Shown: positions 7,274 to 15,632 of the stretch, piece after piece
Numbering within the stretch: position 1 is the stretch's first letter
Layout of the letters: each line of letters starts with the position of its first letter
Assembly (NCBI RefSeq): GCF_017349295.1
Contig: NZ_JAFMPK010000043.1
Location: forward strand, 1-64,000
Length of the DNA stretch: 64,000 nucleotides
Source of the DNA: Myceligenerans salitolerans
Lineage (GTDB): Bacteria; Actinomycetota; Actinomycetes; Actinomycetales; Cellulomonadaceae
Reading direction: 5' to 3'
The notes under the pieces: generated by a model
Seen by the model: the letters and a program-made list of their open reading frames with translations, nothing else
What the model was told of the DNA's origin: nothing
Database searches by the model: none
Position numbers and translations under genes: made by a program

Positions 7274-8032
7274 ATGAGCTGGTCCATCCAGGAGATCGCC
7301 CGGATCGCGGGCACCACGAGCCGCACCCTGCGGCACTACGAGCAGGTCGGGCTGCTGGAGCCCGCAGGCCGGGCGCCGGGCGGCGCACGGCGGTACGACC
7401 AGGACGCCCTGGTCCGGCTGCAGCGCATCCTGCTGCTCCGGGACCTGGGCATGGGGCTCGCCGACATCGGCGACGCCTTGCGCTCCGAACCGGACGTCGC
7501 CCGTGCGCTGGCCGCACATCGCGAGCAGTTGCGGGCGGAACGGGACCTGGTCGAGCGGCGGCTCGCGAGTCTGGATCGGACCATCGACGCACTGGAGAAA
7601 GGAGAGAGCATCATGGCCGAGGACATGTTCGACGGGTTCGACCACACCCAGCACAAGGAGGAGGTCGAACGCCGCTGGGGCAAGGAGGCGTATGCGCAGA
7701 GCGACGCCTGGTGGCGTGGCCTGGGCCCGGAGGGGCAGAAGGCGTGGAAGGCCGAACTGACCGCCCTGACCCAGAAGTGGATCGACGGCGCGTCGGCAGG
7801 CCTCGACCCCGCGGGCGACGAGGCGCAGGCCATCGCCGCCCAGCACGCCGACTGGCTCGCCGGGATCCCCGGCACTCCGGGCCACGGTACGCAGGCGCCC
7901 ACCAAGGAGTACCTGGTGGGTCTCGCGGAGATGTACGTCGCCGACGACCGCTTCGCGGCGAACTACGGCGGCGGCGAGGGCGCGACCTTCGTCCGTGACG
8001 CGCTGACGGTGTACGCGGACCGTAACCTCTAG
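7274..8032 (+). CDS. tipA: TipA-like MerR regulator with TipAS drug-binding domain
   Basis: A 252-residue regulator, almost the same length as Streptomyces TipAL (253). Residues 3-28 hold the MerR helix-turn-helix (WSIQEIARIAGTTSRTLRHYEQVGLL), followed by a dimerisation coiled coil to about residue 110. From residue 114 comes a TipAS domain (HKEEVERRWGKEAYAQSDAW, EYLVGLAEMYVADDRFAANY), which in relatives captures thiopeptide and other antibiotics. There is no ribosome site at the ATG and the MerR promoter ends seven bases upstream, so it is probably leaderless and autoactivated. An internal ATG with a strong ribosome site could yield the free drug-binding domain. Confidence 0.92.
   Translation: MSWSIQEIARIAGTTSRTLRHYEQVGLLEPAGRAPGGARRYDQDALVRLQRILLLRDLGMGLADIGDALRSEPDVARALAAHREQLRAERDLVERRLASLDRTIDALEKGESIMAEDMFDGFDHTQHKEEVERRWGKEAYAQSDAWWRGLGPEGQKAWKAELTALTQKWIDGASAGLDPAGDEAQAIAAQHADWLAGIPGTPGHGTQAPTKEYLVGLAEMYVADDRFAANYGGGEGATFVRDALTVYADRNL
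7598..7615 (+). promoter_or_regulatory. Internal ribosome site and start for a TipAS-type short product
   Basis: AAAGGAGAG lies six bases before an in-frame ATG at 7613 (residue 114 of the TipA-like protein, MAEDMF). Translation from here would give a 139-residue protein equal to the drug-binding domain alone. S. lividans TipAS (144 residues) arises in the same way. The full-length start has no ribosome site, so the internal one may even be the stronger. Confidence 0.75.
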
Positions 8033-8207
8033 GTTCGACGGCCGGCGGTCCGACGGTCGTCGGGCCGACGGCGTACCGCTGGTCGGTCGCGAACGCGGCC
8101 GACCGAGGCGGCGATCGGTCCGATCCCCGAGCGAGTCGTGCGAACCACGGCCGTTCGAGGACGGACCGATCGCCGTCCACCGCATCGCCGTCCACCACCG
8201 GCCCGGC

Positions 8208-9509
8208 TCAGACCCGCGTCTCCACCTCCCGCGCCTCCCGCGCTCCCCGGAGCGCCATGAGCAGCGCCGCCACGACATACATCCCCGCCAGTACCCCGAA
8301 CAGCCCCGGGGACCATCCCGTGTCCGGCACCACGGCGGCGGCCAGCGCCGCGGCTCCGACGAAAGCCGCGTTGTACAGCACATCGAAGAAGGCGAAGGCC
8401 CGGCCGCGGAACTCGTCGCCGGAGTCGCGCTGCACGATCGTATCGACGGCGATCTTCGCCCCCTGCGCGGCCATGCCCAGGAGTCCGGCCGCCGTCAGCA
8501 TCAGGACCAGGCCTGGTTCGACGGGCACCAGGAGCAGCTGCGACGCCGCGGCGACGATCAGCATCGTCGCGATCCAGCTCTGCGGAGCCATTCGCCGGCC
8601 GAGCCAGGCCGTCACCACGATCGCGACACCGCCGCCCACGCCGGTGGCACCGATCACCTGGGCGAACACCGCCAGTCCGGAGGCGGAGTCCGCAGGGTCG
8701 GACAGCAGGTTCCGCGCCATCAGGATCGACGCGATGAACACGACGCCGTAGCAGAACCGGTGCGTCGCCATGGCGAGCAGCGCCTGCCCGGGCGTACGAC
8801 GCGCGGCAAGGTACCGCGCACCGTCGGCCAGGCCGCGCGCGACCACCACGATCTCGCGCCCCACCCCGCCCGACGCCGGTACCACGGGCCCGAGCTCGTC
8901 CCGGCCGAGCCGAAGCGCCAACAGCGAGGCGCATCCCATGACGACCGCCGCACACGTCAACGCGGTCGCGTCCTGCACCCGGCCAGGCGATGCCACCTGT
9001 GCCACGAGGAAGGCGCCCAGCCCACCGAGGAAGGCGGCTCCCGCGCCGAGGGTCGGCGTCAGAGCGTTGGCGGTGAGCAGCAGCTTCTTGTCCTCGACGA
9101 CGAGCGGCAACCCCGCCGACAGGCCCGCGAGGAGGAACCGGTTCACGCTCAGCGCCGCGAGCCCCAGGACGTAGATCCACACGGAAACGCCGTCGGCCAC
9201 CATGAGGGCGGCCATGGCCGCCGTGATGACGACACGGACGGCGTTGCCGGCCACGAGTACCTGCCGGCGTTGCCAGCGGTCGAGAAAGACTCCGGCGAAC
9301 GGTCCGACGATCGTGAACGGCGCGAGCATCACCGCGAACGCCCCCGCGATCGCCGGGGCGCTTCCCTGGGACTCCGGGGAGAAGAACAGCAGGTTCGCGA
9401 GACCGACCTGGAACATGCCGTCGCCGGCCTGGGAGACCAGCCGCACCGCGAACAGTTTCCGGAACCCCGAGCGGGCGAGCAGCACATGCAACTCGCGGAA
9501 GACGGACAT
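8208..9509 (-). CDS. MFS transporter
   Basis: A 433-residue major facilitator superfamily protein with about 12 hydrophobic spans. The loop between spans 2 and 3 reads VFLDRWQRRQVLVAGN, a DRxGRR-like motif A, as in drug-efflux MFS proteins such as those related to Bcr/MefA. The second half has AQGAKIAVDTIVQRDSGDEFRGRAFAFFD, typical of the MFS_3/enterobactin-exporter-like group. The substrate is not identifiable. It converges with the TipA-like gene, so it is not the classical tipA target. The ATG follows a -10 TAGGCT (9521-9516) by six bases with no ribosome site, so it is probably leaderless. Confidence 0.88.
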   Translation of the reverse strand: MSVFRELHVLLARSGFRKLFAVRLVSQAGDGMFQVGLANLLFFSPESQGSAPAIAGAFAVMLAPFTIVGPFAGVFLDRWQRRQVLVAGNAVRVVITAAMAALMVADGVSVWIYVLGLAALSVNRFLLAGLSAGLPLVVEDKKLLLTANALTPTLGAGAAFLGGLGAFLVAQVASPGRVQDATALTCAAVVMGCASLLALRLGRDELGPVVPASGGVGREIVVVARGLADGARYLAARRTPGQALLAMATHRFCYGVVFIASILMARNLLSDPADSASGLAVFAQVIGATGVGGGVAIVVTAWLGRRMAPQSWIATMLIVAAASQLLLVPVEPGLVLMLTAAGLLGMAAQGAKIAVDTIVQRDSGDEFRGRAFAFFDVLYNAAFVGAAALAAAVVPDTGWSPGLFGVLAGMYVVAALLMALRGAREAREVETRV

Positions 9510-9735
9510 GTCCCGAGCCTAGACGGTGCGCCAGGAGGGCCGCGGGTCGTCGCTCGAGTTCTCGGAGGGTGCCCGGGGACGCCGGGCGCACCCGTCAAGG
9601 GATCGGCCGCTGTTCCCGACGGAGTCCGTCCTACCGGTCTTGGCGACTTACCGTGCTGTAATGCGACTTTAGACCCTCGTGGCGCCGTCGTCGGGGTGCT
9701 AGCATTCCGCCGGTCCAGCCAAAGGAGGCTTGCAC

Positions 9736-9858
9736 ATGTTTGCGCTCGACAGCACTGGTCTGATCGCAATTGGTGTGATCGCGATCGTCATCGTCGGTCT
9801 GGCCGTCGGCATCACCGCGTTGATCACCGTCGTCTCGAAGCGCGTCCGGAAGGACTGA
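9736..9858 (+). CDS. 40-residue single-span membrane peptide
   Basis: A short gene easily missed by gene callers: ATG at 9736, TGA at 9856-9858, with a near-perfect ribosome site AAAGGAGG (9721-9728). The peptide starts MFALDSTGLIAIG, continues as a hydrophobic helix rich in Ile/Val/Leu/Ala/Gly, and ends with the basic tail SKRVRKD, so the C-terminus should stay in the cytoplasm. GC is lower at the start than in neighbouring genes, but codons are normal. It stands alone between two minus-strand genes. It could be a regulator of a membrane complex or a small stress peptide; no family was recognised. Confidence 0.7.
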   Translation: MFALDSTGLIAIGVIAIVIVGLAVGITALITVVSKRVRKD

Positions 9859-10033
9859 CGCGGGCCAGGGCGGGGCGGCCCGCCGAAGAGTCGCCTCGCC
9901 GGGCCACGTGGATGCGACCCGCACGTGTGCGCATCGACCGGGGGAGTGACAGCGTTGACACGGCGGAGTCACCCCGGCTGCCGGACGCCACCTGGGTCCC
10001 GGGTATTCCGGCCGGATGCCGTACCGGCCCGCC

Positions 10034-10849
10034 TCAGTGCCCGACGATCCCCGCCTCACCCAGCAGCTCGCGGACGGTCATCTGGGACGACGTCATCTCC
10101 GTGACACCCGCTCCGAGCGCGGCGGCGCCGTGGTTCCGCACGGTCTCCGGGCTCCCGTAGATGACGAACGGGATCGCGGGGTCGAGTTCACGCACCTTCC
10201 GGAGGAGTGTCAGACCCGCGGTGGGAGCTTCGCTCCCGTTCTCCCGGCGGCCCATGTCCGAGATGATCGCCCCGTAGTCGCCGTACTTCAGCCGCTCGAT
10301 CGCCTCGCCGGTGGAGCGTGCGAGGGTCACCATGACCCCGTCTCGCTGCAGGCCGTCGATCATGATGGCGTTGTTCTCGGGGTGGTCGTCGACCCAGAGG
10401 ATCTCGCGGCTGGTGGGCCGGGCGGGCGGTGCAGGGTCCGGGGTCCGGCCGTCGGCGTCGGTGTCCGACGACGTGCCGGGCGTGCCGTGCCCGTCGAAGC
10501 CCGGTGTATCCCCGAGTTCCCCGTGATCGCCGACGTCGGATCGCGGCCTTCCGGGCACCACGACACCAGGTACGTCTACGCGCGGGGAGGCCCAGCCGGG
10601 CCGCGAGGTGCCGGCTGACAACGCCTCGACCTGCTCACGGAGCGACAGCACCTGGTTCTGCAGGTCCACGATCATCCGGTTCTGCTGATCGTTGAGCTGG
10701 GTGATGCTGATCCGCTGCCCGCCGAGCTCGAGTTCGAGGTCGGATCTCCGCAGCAGTGCTGCGAGCGGGCGCCAGAGCAGCAACAGCGCCGCGAGCACGA
10801 GCAACGGCCACAGCAGGGCGGCGAAGGAGGTGATCAGATCTGCGGCCAT
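10034..10849 (-). CDS. Membrane-anchored receiver-domain protein
   Basis: A 271-residue protein in four parts. There is one N-terminal membrane span (residues about 8-30, LLWPLLVLAALLLLWRPL), a short region with coiled-coil character (QNRMIVDLQNQVLSLREQVEAL), a Pro/Gly/Asp-rich linker and a C-terminal response-regulator-like receiver. The receiver keeps the acidic pair (ILWVDDHPEN) and the phospho-acceptor Asp (AIISDMGR), but the conserved lysine is missing: the usual GAxxYLxKP region reads GAGVTEMTSSQ. No kinase is adjacent. It may signal through dimerisation at the membrane or bind another ligand. The ATG is seven bases after a -10 TAGGCT (10862-10857), so it is probably leaderless. Confidence 0.75.
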   Translation of the reverse strand: MAADLITSFAALLWPLLVLAALLLLWRPLAALLRRSDLELELGGQRISITQLNDQQNRMIVDLQNQVLSLREQVEALSAGTSRPGWASPRVDVPGVVVPGRPRSDVGDHGELGDTPGFDGHGTPGTSSDTDADGRTPDPAPPARPTSREILWVDDHPENNAIMIDGLQRDGVMVTLARSTGEAIERLKYGDYGAIISDMGRRENGSEAPTAGLTLLRKVRELDPAIPFVIYGSPETVRNHGAAALGAGVTEMTSSQMTVRELLGEAGIVGH

Positions 10850-10933
10850 GGCCCGGAGCCTAGCCGGATTTGACCGTCTCGTACGCCAGCAAACGAGCTG
10901 TCCGGGGTGGACCCGCCTGAGTACGCTCGCGTC

Positions 10934-11815
10934 ATGACGACACTGGGATGTGCTCTTCTCCCGACCTTCTCGCCACAGCAGTACCTGTCGATCGCCCGTG
11001 CCGCCGACGCGGCCGGCCTCGAGGAGCTCTGCCTCTGGGAGGACTGCTTCAAGGAGACCGGCATCGCCGCAGCGGGGGCGATCCTCGCGAGCACCAGCGG
11101 GCTCCGCGTACAGCTCGGTGTTCTCCCCGTCCCGCTGCGCAACGTCGCGCTGACCGCGATGGAGATCGCGACACTGGAGGGGATGTTCCCCGGCAGGCTG
11201 GAACCCGGCATCGGGCACGGCGTGCAGAGCTGGATGGAGCAGGTCGGCGCACGTGCCGCGTCGCCCCTCACCCTTCTGCGCGAGTACGCGACCGCACTGC
11301 GCGCCCTGCTCGCCGGCGAGCGGGTCACCGTCTCGGGCCGGTACGTGTCGCTCGCCGACGTCGCCCTCGACTGGCCGCCCACCACCGCTCCCCCGGTGAT
11401 CAGCGCTGCCACAGGACCCAAGACCCTCCGACTGGTCGGGGAGGTCGCCGACGGCGTCGCGCTCGACGGCGGCAACGGCCTGACGAAGCTACGAGCCGCG
11501 ACCGACACGGTCCGGAAGGCGTACGACGACGCCGGGCGCACCGACCCGTTCAAGATCGTGATCTCCGTGCCGGTGGCCACGGGCCCCGGCGCCGCGGAGC
11601 GCGTCCAGGCCTGGCTGCCCAGCTGGGATCTGCCCACCGACACGCCGGAGGAGTACTGCGTCTGGGGCGACTCGGCCGACGAGATCGCGGATGGCCTGCG
11701 CGCGTTCGCCGATCTGGGTGCCGACACCATCAACGTCCAGCCGCTCGAATCGGAGCCGGACCCGGAGGCGCTCGTCACGTTCCTGGGCCAGGAAGTACGT
11801 CCGCTGCTCCTGTGA
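10934..11815 (+). CDS. LLM-class F420-dependent oxidoreductase
   Basis: A 293-residue luciferase-like monooxygenase superfamily TIM-barrel protein of the actinobacterial F420-dependent type. Typical segments are SIARAADAAGLEELCLWED, NVALTAMEIATLEGMFPGRLEPGIGHG and ISAATGPKTLRLVGEVADGVALDGG. Members move hydride between F420H2 and small organic substrates; the substrate cannot be predicted. The ATG at 10934 follows a -10 TACGCT (10922-10927) by six bases, so it is probably leaderless, and it diverges from the receiver gene. The nine codons upstream of this ATG overlap the promoter and were excluded. Confidence 0.9.
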   Translation: MTTLGCALLPTFSPQQYLSIARAADAAGLEELCLWEDCFKETGIAAAGAILASTSGLRVQLGVLPVPLRNVALTAMEIATLEGMFPGRLEPGIGHGVQSWMEQVGARAASPLTLLREYATALRALLAGERVTVSGRYVSLADVALDWPPTTAPPVISAATGPKTLRLVGEVADGVALDGGNGLTKLRAATDTVRKAYDDAGRTDPFKIVISVPVATGPGAAERVQAWLPSWDLPTDTPEEYCVWGDSADEIADGLRAFADLGADTINVQPLESEPDPEALVTFLGQEVRPLLL

Positions 11816-11965
11816 GCGGAGGCGTCCCCTGAGCGGACGCACGCCAACCCGTCGCCCGGCCCGCTCCCGCGGGAAGCGACCGGTGGTGAGCGGTGCACCG
11901 AGCGGTGCGCGAGAAGCCGTACGGCTCCGCCGGGGATGTCCGACAGACCGACTACGTTGGCCGGC

Positions 11966-12565
11966 ATGAGCGAAGCGGAAGCCGGCGGGCACGTCATCGA
12001 CGAGGACTGGTACGCGCGTGACCTGTCGGGCGCCGAATGGCGGGACACCACCTTCGTGGACGTCGATCTCACGGAGGCGACCGGCGTGGGCGCGACCTTC
12101 GAGGAGTGCACCTTCCGGGGCGTGAAGTTCAACGCGGCGTCGTTCACCGAGTGTGCGTTCACCGCGTGCGTCTTCGACCGCTGCAACTTCTTCGACGTGA
12201 CGTTCGAGCGCTGCAAGCTGATGGGCTCCGTGTTCAGCAACTCCACGCTGGATCTGGTCAAGGCCGGACGCGGGAACTGGTCGTTCGTCGACCTGTCGCG
12301 TGCGGACGTCGGCTCCGCACGGTTCGACGGCGTCCGCTTCCGCGAGGCGAACCTCCGCGAGCTCAAGGCCCGCGGAGCCGTACTGACCGGCTGCGACCTG
12401 TCCGGTGCGGACCTGGAACTCGCCAACCTGTCCGGCGCGACGCTCCTGGGCAGCGACCTGTCCGCGATCGACCCGCGCACGGCCACGCTCGAGGGGGCGA
12501 TCATCACCCCCGACCAGGCGACGACGCTCGTCGAAGCCCTCGGCCTGGTGGTGCGCCCCGCCTGA
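11966..12565 (+). CDS. Pentapeptide-repeat protein
   Basis: A 199-residue protein made largely of A(D/N)LXX-type pentapeptides ([21 protein letters not shown]-like runs and [19 protein letters not shown]), which build a right-handed quadrilateral beta-helix. Relatives include QnrB/MfpA-like gyrase-protecting proteins and many of unknown role. The ATG was chosen because a -10 TACGTT (11953-11958) lies seven bases upstream; ten further upstream codons are open but overlap that promoter. Its 3' end overlaps the converging hutI gene by about 60 bp. DNA mimicry is possible but not demonstrated. Confidence 0.85.
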   Translation: MSEAEAGGHVIDEDWYARDLSGAEWRDTTFVDVDLTEATGVGATFEECTFRGVKFNAASFTECAFTACVFDRCNFFDVTFERCKLMGSVFSNSTLDLVKAGRGNWSFVDLSRADVGSARFDGVRFREANLRELKARGAVLTGCDLSGADLELANLSGATLLGSDLSAIDPRTATLEGAIITPDQATTLVEALGLVVRPA

Positions 12566-13832
12566 CCTCCAGGCTCCACCGGCCCTCGAGCATCGTCTCG
12601 CTCACCAGTGGTACCCCGGGCCGGTACGCCAGGTGCAGGTACGACGGCGCGTCGAGCACGGCGAGGTCGGCGCGCGATCCCACCCCCAGCCACCCGATGT
12701 CGGTGCGCCGCAGCGCCGCCGCACCTCCCGCCGTCGCCGCCCGCAGCGCCTCGGCAGGCGACATCCGCATTTCCCGCACCGCCAGGGCCAGTGCGAACGG
12801 CATCGACGAGGAGAATCCCGACCCCGGGTTGCAGTCGGTCGCGATCGCGACGGTGACGCCCGCGTCGAAGAACCTGCGGGCGTCGGGGTAGGGCTGCCGC
12901 GTCGAGAACTCGATCGACGGCAGCAGCGTCGCCACGACGCCCGAGTCGGCCAGGTTCCGCAGGTCGTCGTCCGAGGCGAAGGTGCAGTGATCGGCGGACG
13001 CCGCCCCGACCTCGCACGCCACCTCGATCCCCGGCCCGTGCCGGAGCTGGTTCGCGTGGACCCGGGGGGTGAGCCCGGCGGCGGCCCCGGCACGCAGGAT
13101 CGTCCGGGCGGCGTCGCCGTCGAAGGCGCCGCGCTCGCAGAACACGTCGATCCAGCGCGAGTGCGGAGCGCACGCCTCGAGCATGTCGCCCGTCACCAGG
13201 TCGACGTACTGCGCCGGATCGGCGCCCGGCGGGACGACGTGCGCCCCGAGAAACGTCGTCTCGGGCGTGAGCTCGCGCGCGATCCGCAGCGCCCGAGCCT
13301 CGTCGTCGACGTCGAGCCCGTAGCCGGACTTGATCTCGACGGTGGTCGTGCCCTGCCGCCGCATCTCGGCGACGAGCCGGCGGGCGTTGGCGCGCAACTC
13401 GTCGTCCGACGCCGCACGCGTGGCGGCGACGGTGGTCCGGATCCCGCCGGCGGTGTAGGGCCGCCCCGTCATCCGCGCCTCGAACTCGGCGGCCCGGTCC
13501 CCGGCGAAGACCAGGTGTGCGTGCGAGTCGACGAACCCCGGGATCACCGCGCGCCCGTCGAGGTCGCGGGTCTCGTCCGCCGCCGGGGCGGCCGCCGCGG
13601 GCCCGGTCCACGCGACGCGGCCGTCATCGCCGACGACGACGGCCGCGTCGCGCACGATCCCGAGCAGGTTCCCGGCGCCGCTTGCCGAGGCAGTACCTCT
13701 CGCGGCTCCCGCGCTGTTTCGCGACCGAGACTCCGCCGAAGACGTGTCCTCCCCGGCCGGGGCAAGATCCGGGGCGCCGTGAGCCGGGTCGTTCGTGACC
13801 AGCTCGCCGATGTTGGTCAGGAGGAGGCTCAT
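12504..13832 (-). CDS. hutI: Imidazolonepropionase HutI
   Basis: Third step of histidine degradation: hydrolyses imidazolone-5-propionate to N-formimino-L-glutamate. This 442-residue amidohydrolase has the metal motif [12 protein letters not shown], the signature [41 protein letters not shown] and [16 protein letters not shown], all diagnostic for HutI. A roughly 30-residue Ser/Ala/Gly-rich insertion sits near the N-terminus, and the C-terminus runs about 20 residues past the normal end into the 3' end of the converging pentapeptide gene. The ATG overlaps the stop of the AllC-like gene (ATGA), so the two are co-translated. Confidence 0.95.
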   Translation of the reverse strand: MSLLLTNIGELVTNDPAHGAPDLAPAGEDTSSAESRSRNSAGAARGTASASGAGNLLGIVRDAAVVVGDDGRVAWTGPAAAAPAADETRDLDGRAVIPGFVDSHAHLVFAGDRAAEFEARMTGRPYTAGGIRTTVAATRAASDDELRANARRLVAEMRRQGTTTVEIKSGYGLDVDDEARALRIARELTPETTFLGAHVVPPGADPAQYVDLVTGDMLEACAPHSRWIDVFCERGAFDGDAARTILRAGAAAGLTPRVHANQLRHGPGIEVACEVGAASADHCTFASDDDLRNLADSGVVATLLPSIEFSTRQPYPDARRFFDAGVTVAIATDCNPGSGFSSSMPFALALAVREMRMSPAEALRAATAGGAAALRRTDIGWLGVGSRADLAVLDAPSYLHLAYRPGVPLVSETMLEGRWSLEVRRGAPPGRGLRRASSPGRG

Positions 13833-15283
13833 CGCGCCGCCTCCCCGAGCTGTGGTGCCGCCGGCGGGTCGGTGATCAGCTCCGCGAGGACGTTCGCCAG
13901 GGCGTCCACTCCCGCGAGCGCGTCGGCCGTGGTGATCGACTCCTCGGGCGAGTGGGACACGCCCGTCTCGTTCCGCACGAAGAGCATCGCGGTCGGGATA
14001 CCGGCCTGCTGGAGGATTCCGGCGTCGTGGCCGGCACCGGTCGGGATGATCGGAACGCCGGCGTTGCCGCCGGTAGCCAGGGCGCCGGCAGCCAGAGCAC
14101 GTGACCGACGCCGGTCCGCCGCCTCTCGGCCGACGGCGTCCCGTTCGGCCACGCCCCGTTCCGCGATGTCGCGGTCCGACGTCGCCCCGAGCGCCGCTGC
14201 CAGCCTGCTCGTGAGGCCGCGGTCGAAGATCACCTCGCCGGAGACCGACTCCGCGGTCACGTCGAGGGTGGTCCCGTCGGCCGCCGACCGGTCGCGGGCC
14301 GCGCGCTCCACCTCGGAGAGCAGGTCCGCGAGCTCCTCGTCCGTCGATGCCCGGGCGTCCAGCCACGCGCTGACCAGCGAGGGGATCGCGTTCGTGCCGC
14401 CCGGCCGCACGTCCAGGCGGCCGAACGTCGCCCGGCGGATCGTGTCGCCGACGCCGTCGCGTGCGCGGGCCGCGGCGTCTGCCGCGAGCGAGGTGGCCGC
14501 GTACGTCAGCATGGGGTCGCGGCGGTCGGCCATGCGGGTCGCGCCGGCGTGGTCGGCGTGGCCATGGAAGTCGAACCGGTAGCGGCCGTGCGGCCAGATG
14601 GCGCTCGCGAGGCCGACCGGGGCGTCGTCGCGCAGCGCCAGGCCCCGTCCCTGCTCGCAGTGCAGCTCGACGAAACAGGAGACGCCGTCCAGCAGGCTGC
14701 CGGGGGTCGCGCCGCCGGCGCCCCGGTCGCCCGGCACGGCGGCATCGGCCCGCGCCCTGGGACCCGAGCCGGGCCGGTCCGTGTGGTCGTCACCGGCGAT
14801 CACGTCACCCAGCGCGACTCCGTCGCGGTCGCGCAGCTCACGGGCGTCGGACCAGCTGAGCTGTCCGGTCGCGAGGCGCGAGCCGAGGCAGGCCAGCCCG
14901 AACCGCGATCCCTCCTCCTCGACGAACACGCCGACCCCGAGCGGGACGCGGGGCGTGACGCCCCGGTCACGCAGCACATCGATCGCGGCGAGGGACGACA
15001 CGACGCCGAGTGGTCCGTCGAAGGCGCCTCCGTCGAGCACGGAGTCCAGATGCGATCCGGTGAGGACGGCGCCGGCTCGCCGATCGTCGCCCACGGGATC
15101 CCACCAGGCGATCGTGTTGCCGAAGCCGTCGGACTCGACCCTGAGCCCCCGGGCCCGTGCCGCCTGCCCGAACCAGGCCGCCGCCTCGCGTTCCGCGGTC
15201 AGGAACGGCTGCCGGAAGTATCCGCCGGTCCGGGCGGACAGTCCGAGGGGCTCCAGGTCACGCCACATCTGCTCGAAGCTCAC
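13829..15283 (-). CDS. AllC-like M20 amidohydrolase in the hut cluster
   Basis: A 484-residue zinc-dependent M20 enzyme of the allantoate amidohydrolase/N-carbamoyl-L-amino-acid hydrolase group. Metal and substrate motifs are [61 protein letters not shown] and GVSHSPEES. The same gene occurs in the hut cluster of Streptomyces coelicolor (beside hutU, hutF and hutI). No HutG is present here, so it is the likely N-formyl-L-glutamate deformylase; that role is inferred. Two Arg/Ala-rich insertions make it longer than the usual 400-420 residues. The GTG at 15283 has no clear ribosome site. It is first in an operon with hutI and diverges from hutU. Confidence 0.85.
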   Translation of the reverse strand: MSFEQMWRDLEPLGLSARTGGYFRQPFLTAEREAAAWFGQAARARGLRVESDGFGNTIAWWDPVGDDRRAGAVLTGSHLDSVLDGGAFDGPLGVVSSLAAIDVLRDRGVTPRVPLGVGVFVEEEGSRFGLACLGSRLATGQLSWSDARELRDRDGVALGDVIAGDDHTDRPGSGPRARADAAVPGDRGAGGATPGSLLDGVSCFVELHCEQGRGLALRDDAPVGLASAIWPHGRYRFDFHGHADHAGATRMADRRDPMLTYAATSLAADAAARARDGVGDTIRRATFGRLDVRPGGTNAIPSLVSAWLDARASTDEELADLLSEVERAARDRSAADGTTLDVTAESVSGEVIFDRGLTSRLAAALGATSDRDIAERGVAERDAVGREAADRRRSRALAAGALATGGNAGVPIIPTGAGHDAGILQQAGIPTAMLFVRNETGVSHSPEESITTADALAGVDALANVLAELITDPPAAPQLGEAAR

Positions 15284-15365
15284 GGCCCCATTGGAACATC
15301 CGCGGGTCTGAGGGCCGCGCCGGCGGGGGTCGTGATCACCCGCCGACGCGGCGTCCGGGGACGCA

Positions 15366-15405
15366 CCGAGGGGCACGACACCACGAGTGGCGCGGTGCCC
15401 CTCGG
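15366..15405. other. Hairpin in the hutU-allC divergent promoter region
   Basis: Perfect 11-bp arms, CCGAGGGGCAC and GTGCCCCTCGG, around an 18-base loop that itself contains CCACGAGTGG. It sits in the 349-bp gap between two diverging hut operons, where a terminator is not expected, so it could be an operator or a leader structure. A -10 TAACCT (15621-15626) six bases before the hutU ATG suggests that hutU is leaderless and that the hairpin lies upstream of its transcript. Confidence 0.5.
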
Positions 15406-15632
15406 GACGTGGCCGGGGAGGCGGGGGGCTCAACCCGGCCCGTCTGGGGTGCTGGCCTCACGATCCGGTACCGGGCGGTCTCGCGCTGCCAACACCGGAG
15501 ACTCAATCAGCCCTCGCCACCTGCGCAAATGGGGAGATCTACCCATGCCCCGCACGGACCCGTCCGCGCGAGGCCGGCCGGCCCGCGACCGCATCACCAC
15601 ACGACTCGTTCCGGGACACGTAACCTCACCCC

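Noticed and set aside
10834-13611. Very long minus-strand frame across the LLM and pentapeptide genes
   Set aside because: Arg/Ser/Pro-rich composition typical of a GC-rich shadow; the genes on the other strand and hutI have real domains.
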